Shown: piece after piece, positions 50,776-56,279 of the stretch
Numbering within the stretch: the first letter of the stretch is position 1
How the letters are laid out: each line of letters opens with the position of its first letter
DNA from: Burkholderia sp. Bp9143
Lineage (GTDB): Bacteria; Pseudomonadota; Gammaproteobacteria; Burkholderiales; Burkholderiaceae
Direction: 5' to 3'
NCBI RefSeq assembly: GCF_003853645.1
Contig: NZ_QTPO01000056.1
Coordinates: 1-56,279 of the forward strand
DNA length: 56,279 nt
The notes under the pieces: generated by a model
What the model was told of the DNA's origin: nothing
Seen by the model: the letters and a program-made list of their open reading frames with translations, nothing else
Database searches by the model: none
Translations under genes and position numbers: made by a program

Positions 50776-52266
50776 TCAGCGCAGCCGGATCAGCGTCGAC
50801 TTCAGCTCGGTGTACTTCTCGAGCGCGTGCAGCGACTTGTCGCGGCCGTTGCCCGACTGCTTGTAGCCGCCGAACGGGAAGTTCATGTCGCCGCCTTCGT
50901 CGTAGCAGTTCACCCACACCGTGCCCGCCCGCAGCCGGCGCGACACGTCGTGCGCGGTCGTCAGGTCCGACGTCCACACGGCCGCCGCGAGCCCGTACTC
51001 GGTATCGTTCGCGATCCGCACCGCCTCGTCGACATCGTCGAACACGATCACCGACAGCACGGGACCGAAGATTTCCTCGCGCGCGATCTTCGCATCGGGC
51101 TTCACCTCGAACACCGTCGGCTCCACGTAGAAGCCGCCCGTCTCCGCCTTCACACGCGCGCCGCCCGTGACGAGCGTGCCTTCCTTGCGCCCGGCGTCGA
51201 TGTAGCCGAGCACGCGCTCGAGCTGGATCCCGTCGACGATCGCGCCCATCGAGACCGACGGGTCGAGCGGGTTGCCAGGCACGTACGCACGCGCGGCCGC
51301 GACCAGCTTCTCGATGAACGCATCCTTGATGTCGCGATGCACGAGCAGGCGCGAGCCGGCCGTGCACATCTCGCCCATGTTGTAGAAGATCGCGCCGGCC
51401 GCGGCCTGCGCGGCGCGGTCGAGGTCCGGGCAATCGGGCAGCACGATGTTCGGCGACTTGCCGCCGAGTTCGAGCCACGCGCGCTTCAGGTTCGACTGCG
51501 CGGCGTACTGCATGATCAGCTTGCCGACCGTCGTGGAGCCGGTGAACGCGATGCAGTCGACGTCGCGATGCAGCGCGAGCAGCTTGCCCGGTTCGCCCGC
51601 GCCCGGCACGACGTTGAACACGCCGGCCGGGATGCCGGCCTCGCAGGCGAGTTGCGCGACGCGGATCGCGGTCAGCGGCGACTTCTCCGACGGCTTCAGC
51701 ACGACGCTGTTGCCGGCCGCGAGCGCCGGGCCGAACTTCCATGCGGCCATCAGGATCGGGAAGTTCCACGGCACGACGGCCGCGACCACCCCGACCGGCT
51801 CGCGCGTGACGAGACCGACGAGATGATGGTCGGCCGGTGCGACTTCGCCGCCGACCTTGTCTATCGCTTCGGCGAACCACTCGACGCAATAGGCGGCGCC
51901 CGGCACGTCGACCGTCGTCGTGTCGCCGATCGGCTTGCCCGCGTCGAGCGTCTCGAGCAGCGACAGTTCGTCGAGATGCTCGCGCATCAGCGCGGCCCAG
52001 CGCAGCAGCACGGCCTTGCGCGCGCGCGGGTTCAGTCCGGCCCACACGCCCGCGTCGAACGCGCGGCGTGCGGCCGCGACGGCGGCGTTCACGTCGGCCT
52101 CGCCGCAATCGGCGACCTTCGCGAGCACGCGGCCGTCGATCGGGCTCACGCAGTCGAAGGTCTTGCCGCCGTGCGCGTCGCGCGACGCGCCATCGATGAA
52201 TGCGCGCCCTTCGATCTCGAGCGACGCCGCCTTGTCCTGCCAGTCAGCCAAAGTCAACTTGTTCAT
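50776..52266 (-). CDS. puuC: Gamma-glutamyl-gamma-aminobutyraldehyde dehydrogenase
   Basis: 496 aa NAD(P)+-dependent aldehyde dehydrogenase, third step of the Puu putrescine pathway (oxidises gamma-glutamyl-GABA aldehyde). Family blocks: VVPWNFPILMAAWKFGPALAAGN with the conserved Asn, LKPSEKSPLTA, FTGSTTVGKLI, the catalytic Glu in LELGGKSPNIV, the catalytic Cys in NMGEMCTAGSRLLVH, EEIFGPVLSV and FPFGGYKQSGNGRDK. The assignment to PuuC instead of a general AldH rests on the neighbouring puuR, puuD and puuA. It is 86 bp downstream of puuR on the same strand, so the pair are probably co-transcribed. Confidence 0.9.
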   Translation of the reverse strand: MNKLTLADWQDKAASLEIEGRAFIDGASRDAHGGKTFDCVSPIDGRVLAKVADCGEADVNAAVAAARRAFDAGVWAGLNPRARKAVLLRWAALMREHLDELSLLETLDAGKPIGDTTTVDVPGAAYCVEWFAEAIDKVGGEVAPADHHLVGLVTREPVGVVAAVVPWNFPILMAAWKFGPALAAGNSVVLKPSEKSPLTAIRVAQLACEAGIPAGVFNVVPGAGEPGKLLALHRDVDCIAFTGSTTVGKLIMQYAAQSNLKRAWLELGGKSPNIVLPDCPDLDRAAQAAAGAIFYNMGEMCTAGSRLLVHRDIKDAFIEKLVAAARAYVPGNPLDPSVSMGAIVDGIQLERVLGYIDAGRKEGTLVTGGARVKAETGGFYVEPTVFEVKPDAKIAREEIFGPVLSVIVFDDVDEAVRIANDTEYGLAAAVWTSDLTTAHDVSRRLRAGTVWVNCYDEGGDMNFPFGGYKQSGNGRDKSLHALEKYTELKSTLIRLR

Positions 52267-52352
52267 TCAGGATGCCTCAATGGTTGTGGCATTCGCGCTT
52301 CGGCACGCCGCGCAACGGCAACACTGCCGGCGGCGAATGCGATGATGCGCGG

Positions 52353-52922
52353 TCAGAAGGTGGCCGGCGAATTGGCCGACACGACCTCGCAGAGCTGTTC
52401 CGCGCTGGGATTGCGAAAACGGTGCGGCAAACGGCTTTCGAAGTAATAGCCGTCTCCGGGGTCGAGCAGCCAGGTCGCGCCGTCGACGGTGAGCTCGAGC
52501 CGGCCCGACACGACCACGCCGCCTTCGTGCCCCGCGTGCACGAGCATTTCGGGCCCCGTATCGGCGAGCGGCTGGTAGATCTCGCGCATGATGCACATGT
52601 TGCGGTCCTTCACGCCCGCGCCGACGAGGTGAAACGCGAGCGCGTCGTTGCCGAGGTTCGGCATCTCGTCACGCCGCGACACGACCGAGCGCGATTCGAC
52701 CAGCTCGAACGTGAAGAACTCCGCGAGACTCATCGGGATGCATTCGAGCAGTTTCTTCAGCGAGCCGACCGACGGGCTCACGCGCCCCTGTTCGATCAGC
52801 GAGATCGTGCCGTTGGTCACGCCGGCCCGCTTCGCGAGTTCGCGCTGCGACAGGCCATGCTTGTTGCGCACGAAACGCAGGCGCTCGGCGACTTCGGTGG
52901 ACATCGATTCGGTTTCGGACAC
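52353..52922 (-). CDS. puuR: XRE/cupin transcriptional repressor of putrescine catabolism
   Basis: 189 aa, the size of E. coli PuuR. The N-terminal HTH_XRE (about 12-68) reads LRFVRNKHGLSQRELAKRAGV and then NGTISLIEQGRVSPSVGSLKKLLE. The C-terminal cupin_2 domain (about 110-185) has GPEMLVHAGHEGGVVVSGRLELTVDG and DGYYFESRLPHRFRNPS. It represses puu genes and is released by putrescine. The start MSETESMSTEV lacks a strong Shine-Dalgarno; the second Met (MSTEV) is possible. It lies at the head of the puuC transcript and faces the 0.9-kb gap before puuD. Confidence 0.9.
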   Translation of the reverse strand: MSETESMSTEVAERLRFVRNKHGLSQRELAKRAGVTNGTISLIEQGRVSPSVGSLKKLLECIPMSLAEFFTFELVESRSVVSRRDEMPNLGNDALAFHLVGAGVKDRNMCIMREIYQPLADTGPEMLVHAGHEGGVVVSGRLELTVDGATWLLDPGDGYYFESRLPHRFRNPSAEQLCEVVSANSPATF

Positions 52923-53831
52923 GATAGTAGTGCGGTGAAAAAGTGAAACGACGTGTTGGGCAGCCGTTGAATATTCTAATCACTTTATGCCGCGCATCAG
53001 CGGGGAAAACCCTGAAAGCCGTTCGAAATAATGAACACCCCGCCAGTCATTCCATTTGCGAATCTTTTGTTCGCAGTGCTTCGGGAAAGCCCTGACACGA
53101 GACCGTCAAAAAACATTTGACGCCGTTTTTGACTCGTATATGCTGGCTCTCAGGTCGGCGTCATCGACCATTCATCGGCACCAGAAAACGTTATCGCAAC
53201 GTAAAAATTGATGCCAATCGATGTAAATGACGCAGGCCCGACACCTTGATTATTTTAAACGCCCCGCGCGCCGAAACGATCAGGTGTTCAATACTTTCAA
53301 CAAACCAGTCGAGTGTAATCGTGAGAGTCCGTGGCCCTCTGGTGAGGTGGGATCGAGGCGATGTGCGAAGTTTGCGCAGCGCTGCTCCCGCTTCCGATGG
53401 CAGTTGCGGCTGGCATAGTCCTCGCCTGCTGCATCTGTCGATCTACACCATCCTGTCCCGTCGTTCCGTTCGGCGTCACAACGCCGTTTCCGCACGCGCA
53501 TTCGTGGCCGTCGATACCGACGAAGTCGCGTCGCTGCTGCCATAGCGCCTCTCCTCCTTTTCTCGTCGTTCGTTTCAGCTGCCTGTTCGTCAATCGCGTC
53601 GTCTGCGCGGTGACGGAACGCGTTCGCGCATCCATTGCCGCGTCGCACAGCGCAACGAAACGAACGACGGCCTGACCGTCGCGCGCAGCGCGGATCGCCA
53701 TGCGAACCCGCCGCGCCCATTCACCAGCGGCCTTGACGCTCTGCGCCAGGCTGCGGGGCCGTGTCACGCCTGCGTTTTGCAGTTTTCCCGCGCAACGCAT
53801 GACACATCCCTATGGATAACTGATTGACGTC
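52923..53831. other. Long non-coding gap in the putrescine locus with operator-like sites
   Basis: 909 bp between divergent puuR and puuD. Short open frames on both strands (for example 53297-53800 minus, 53361-53675 plus) lack domain-like sequence and overlap each other, so I do not call genes; a decayed gene is possible. Near puuR, AAATAATGAACA (53026-53037) closely resembles the E. coli PuuR box AAAATATAATGAACA as I recall it. An interrupted palindrome GTCAAA-AAACA-TTTGAC (53105-53121) overlaps a -35 TTGACG, with TATGCT 16 bp on (53139-53144). That promoter would give puuD a leader of about 680 nt. Confidence 0.45.
53021..53037 (+). promoter_or_regulatory. Candidate PuuR operator
   Basis: GTTCGAAATAATGAACA. 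The last 9 nt (TAATGAACA) are identical to the 3' part of the E. coli PuuR site and the whole is an imperfect dyad (GTTC...GAAC). It lies 99 bp before the puuR start, as expected for autoregulation. Confidence 0.5.
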
Positions 53832-54617
53832 ATGGAAAGGAAACCCCTCGTCGGCATCACAGCCGACTTCACGCAGATCGGCGCACATGCGTCGCACACG
53901 GTCGGCGACAAGTACGTCGCGGCGATCGTCGACGGCGCACACGCGCTCGCGATGGTGCTGCCCGCGCTCGGCGAGCGTCAGTCGGTCGACGACGTGCTCG
54001 CCACGGTCGACGGCCTGCTGTTTACCGGCAGCTACTCGAACGTCGAGCCGCACCTGTACGGCGGCGAGCCGAGCACGCCCGGCACGAAGCACGATCCCGC
54101 ACGCGACGCGACGACGCTGCCGCTGCTGCGCGCGGCAATCGCGGCAGGCGTGCCCGTGCTGGCCGTGTGCCGCGGCTTCCAGGAGCTGAACGTCGTCTGC
54201 GGCGGCACGCTGCACCAGCGCGTGCACGAAGTGCCGGGGCTCGCCGATCACCGCGAGGACGACGACGCGCCGATGGACACGCAATACGGCCCCGCGCACG
54301 TCGTGCGCCTGAGGCCCGGCGGCGTGCTGCACACGCTCGCCGGCGGCCGCGACGACGTGCACGTGAACTCGCTGCACAAGCAGGGCATCGCGCAGCTCGG
54401 TTCCGGCCTCGCCGTCGAAGCCGTCGCGCCGGATGGCCTGATCGAGGCCGTCAGCGTCGTCGATGCCCCGGCCTTCGCCCTCGCCGTGCAATGGCACCCG
54501 GAATGGCGGCATGCGCATGACCAGCTGTCGAGCGCGATCTTCCGCGCCTTCGGCGACGCATGCCGCGCGCGCCGCAACGCCCGCACGCGCGCCACGGCCG
54601 CCGCCGCGCTCGCCTGA
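53832..54617 (+). CDS. puuD: Gamma-glutamyl-gamma-aminobutyrate hydrolase
   Basis: 261 aa class I glutamine-amidotransferase-fold hydrolase. It releases GABA from gamma-glutamyl-GABA. The nucleophile Cys is in VLAVCRGFQELNVV near residue 113, preceded by FTGSYSNVEPHLYGG, a PuuD hallmark. HVNSLHKQGIAQLG and FALAVQWHPEWR with the His-x-Glu dyad complete the catalytic set. GGAAAGGA overlaps the first codons; the upstream Shine-Dalgarno is weak. puuA follows 29 bp downstream on the same strand. Confidence 0.92.
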   Translation: MERKPLVGITADFTQIGAHASHTVGDKYVAAIVDGAHALAMVLPALGERQSVDDVLATVDGLLFTGSYSNVEPHLYGGEPSTPGTKHDPARDATTLPLLRAAIAAGVPVLAVCRGFQELNVVCGGTLHQRVHEVPGLADHREDDDAPMDTQYGPAHVVRLRPGGVLHTLAGGRDDVHVNSLHKQGIAQLGSGLAVEAVAPDGLIEAVSVVDAPAFALAVQWHPEWRHAHDQLSSAIFRAFGDACRARRNARTRATAAAALA

Positions 54618-54646
54618 GCGCGCCGACCCACATAACGAGAACAGAC

Positions 54647-55984
54647 ATGCAAGACATCGAAGACTTTCTGAAGCAGCACCGGATCACCGAGATCGAAGCG
54701 ATCATTCCCGACATGGCCGGCATCGCGCGCGGCAAGATCACGCCGCGCAACAAGTTCACGTCCGGCGAATCGATGCGCCTGCCGCAGGCCGTGATGGTGC
54801 AGACCGTCACCGGCGACTATCCGGAAGACGGCTCGCTGACCGGCGTGACCGATCCCGACATGGTGTGCGTGCCCGACACGTCGACCATTCGCCTGATCCC
54901 GTGGGCCGTCGACCCGACCGCACAGGTGATCCACGACTGCGTGCACTTCGACGGCTCGCCCGTCGAGATCTCGCCGCGCTACGTGCTGCGCCGCGTGCTC
55001 GACCTGTACAAGGCGAAGGGCTGGAAGCCGGTCGTCGCGCCGGAGCTCGAGTTCTACCTGGTCGACATGAACAAGGACCCGGACCTGCCGCTGCGTCCGC
55101 CGGTCGGCCGCACGGGCCGCCCCGAGACGGGCCGCCAGTCGTATTCGATCGAGGCGGTGAACGAGTTCGACCCGCTGTTCGAGGACATCTACGAGTACTG
55201 CGAAGCGCAGAACCTCGACATCGACACGCTGATCCACGAAGTCGGCGCCGCGCAGATGGAGATCAACTTCATGCACGGCGACGCGCTGTCGCTGGCCGAC
55301 CAGGTGTTCCTGTTCAAGCGCACGGTGCGCGAGGCCGCGCTGCGCCACAACATGTACTCGACCTTCATGGCCAAGCCGATGGAAAACGAGCCGGGCTCCG
55401 CGATGCACGTGCACCAGAGCATCGTCGACGAGGAAACGGGCCGCAACCTGTTCACGTCGCCGGAAACGGGCGGCGCGACGTCGCTGTTCTACAACTATCT
55501 CGCCGGGCTGCAGAAGTACACGCCCGCCTTGATGCCGATCTTCGCGCCGTACATCAACTCGTATCGCCGGCTGTCGCGCTTCATGGCCGCGCCGATCAAC
55601 GTGCAGTGGGGTTACGACAACCGCACGGTCGGCTTCCGCATTCCGCACTCGGGCCCGGCCGCGCGCCGCATCGAGAACCGGATCCCGGGCGTCGACTGCA
55701 ACCCGTACCTCGCGCTCGCGGCGACGCTCGCGGCCGGCTATCTCGGCATGACGCAACGCCTCGAGCCGACCGAACCGCTCGTCAGCGACGGCTACGACCT
55801 GCCGTACCAGCTGCCGCGCAACCTCGAGGAAGGGCTCACGCTGATGGCCGCCTGCGAGCCGCTCGGCGAGATTCTCGGCCACAAGTTCCTGAAGGCGTAT
55901 TTCGCGCTGAAGGAAACCGAATACGAAGCGTTCTTCCGCGTGATCAGCTCGTGGGAACGCCGTCATCTGCTGCTGCACGTGTAA
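54647..55984 (+). CDS. puuA: Gamma-glutamylputrescine synthetase (glutamine synthetase-like)
   Basis: 445 aa. It ligates glutamate to putrescine with ATP, first step of the Puu pathway. It starts MQDIEDFLKQHRITEIEAII, the N-terminus of the GS-III-like PuuA group rather than GlnA. GS-fold residues: PELEFYLVD, HEVGAAQMEINFMHGD with metal-ligand Glu, KPMENEPGSAMHVHQSI, RRLSRFMAAPINVQWGYDNR and RIENRIPGVDCNPYLALAA. The end VISSWERRHLLLHV is the usual PuuA C-terminus. It lies 29 bp after puuD and 38 bp before the aminotransferase, all probably one operon. Confidence 0.9.
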   Translation: MQDIEDFLKQHRITEIEAIIPDMAGIARGKITPRNKFTSGESMRLPQAVMVQTVTGDYPEDGSLTGVTDPDMVCVPDTSTIRLIPWAVDPTAQVIHDCVHFDGSPVEISPRYVLRRVLDLYKAKGWKPVVAPELEFYLVDMNKDPDLPLRPPVGRTGRPETGRQSYSIEAVNEFDPLFEDIYEYCEAQNLDIDTLIHEVGAAQMEINFMHGDALSLADQVFLFKRTVREAALRHNMYSTFMAKPMENEPGSAMHVHQSIVDEETGRNLFTSPETGGATSLFYNYLAGLQKYTPALMPIFAPYINSYRRLSRFMAAPINVQWGYDNRTVGFRIPHSGPAARRIENRIPGVDCNPYLALAATLAAGYLGMTQRLEPTEPLVSDGYDLPYQLPRNLEEGLTLMAACEPLGEILGHKFLKAYFALKETEYEAFFRVISSWERRHLLLHV

Positions 55985-56022
55985 GCGAGCGCACAACCGC
56001 ATTCAGGAAATACGGAGGAAAC

Positions 56023-56279
56023 ATGACTTACCGCAACGAATCCGCGTGGATCCAGCCCGCCGCGCCGGCGGCCCGCACGACGCAGGCACGCTCGACCGCC
56101 GAATACCGCGCGCTCGACGCCGCGCACCACATCCATCCGTTCTCGGACATGGGGGCGCTCAATCGCGCGGGCAGCCGCGTGATCGTGAAGGCCGACGGCG
56201 TCTACCTGTGGGACTCGGACGGCAACAAGGTCATCGACGGGATGGCCGGCCTCTGGTGCGTGAACGTCGGCTACGGCCG
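56023..56279 (+). CDS. Class III aminotransferase, start only (cut by window edge)
   Basis: About 85 codons seen; the gene continues past the window. TACGGAGGAAAC precedes the ATG. The N-terminal sequence (MTYRNESAWIQ..., AAHHIHPFSDMGALNRAG, IVKADGVYLWDSDGNKVIDG, MAGLWCVNVGYG) is that of PLP-dependent putrescine/beta-alanine/omega-amino acid-pyruvate aminotransferases such as SpuC. In this locus it would transaminate putrescine or GABA; which one cannot be told from this part. Confidence 0.85.
   Translation, partial: MTYRNESAWIQPAAPAARTTQARSTAEYRALDAAHHIHPFSDMGALNRAGSRVIVKADGVYLWDSDGNKVIDGMAGLWCVNVGYG

Noticed and set aside
53297..53800. 167-codon minus-strand frame (and a 104-codon plus-strand frame) in the putrescine gap
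   Set aside because: No recognisable domain, atypical composition and mutual overlap; kept as a possible decayed gene but not called.

Overview
The window is GC-rich (high-60s % by eye), dense in genes and reads as the large chromosome of a Burkholderia, most likely of the Burkholderia cepacia complex. The reasons are codon use, a close match to the KirBac1.1 potassium channel of B. pseudomallei, an OmpC-type Burkholderiales porin, a non-haemolytic phospholipase C, and many LysR regulators each beside a small metabolic gene. I saw no rRNA, tRNA, insertion sequence, prophage or CRISPR array. Layout: 1-7.85 kb holds cutC, an EAL phosphodiesterase, a CPA1 Na+/H+ antiporter and a fused indolepyruvate ferredoxin oxidoreductase. 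From 7.85 to 9.83 kb there is no credible gene. This stretch carries the most unusual structure of the window: at least 13 imperfect 55-56 bp units spaced about 89 bp apart, in three blocks of alternating orientation (4 plus, 4 minus, 5 plus). Each unit has two CACA cores, and one of them resembles a DnaA box (ATATCCACA, or TTGTCCACA in two units). From 9.8 to 15 kb lie a hexapeptide acetyltransferase, a GST, the KirBac channel, an orphan sulfate-binding protein and a DapA-family enzyme. A PIN-type toxin-antitoxin pair follows at 15.1-15.7 kb. From 15.8 to 33.7 kb comes ordinary accessory metabolism: LysR/MFS and GST/LysR divergent pairs, plcN, a five-gene co-directional run (VOC, ghrA, HMG-CoA lyase, ybaK, DUF1289), EamA/Lrp, a fluoroacetate-dehalogenase-like hydrolase, nitronate monooxygenase, LysR and a porin. 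From 34 to 41 kb there are a BASS-type transporter, an EAL-CBS-GGDEF protein and a tightly coupled LacI - AGE isomerase - PfkB kinase operon, probably a mannose-to-fructose-6-phosphate route. From 41 to 49 kb the genes are largely housekeeping: a MidA-type methyltransferase, a catalytically degenerate SDR beside folB, then ttcA, glmU and glmS. From 49 to 50.7 kb are two metal modules: a cupredoxin/FTR1 iron uptake pair with a Fur-like box, and a small copper chaperone under a promoter with the 19-bp spacer typical of MerR/CueR control. From 50.8 kb to the end is a putrescine-degradation locus: puuC and puuR on the minus strand, then after a 0.9-kb non-coding stretch puuD, puuA and a class III aminotransferase cut by the window edge. 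Starts were chosen from Shine-Dalgarno spacing and family length. Names rest on motifs read by eye, not on database searches.
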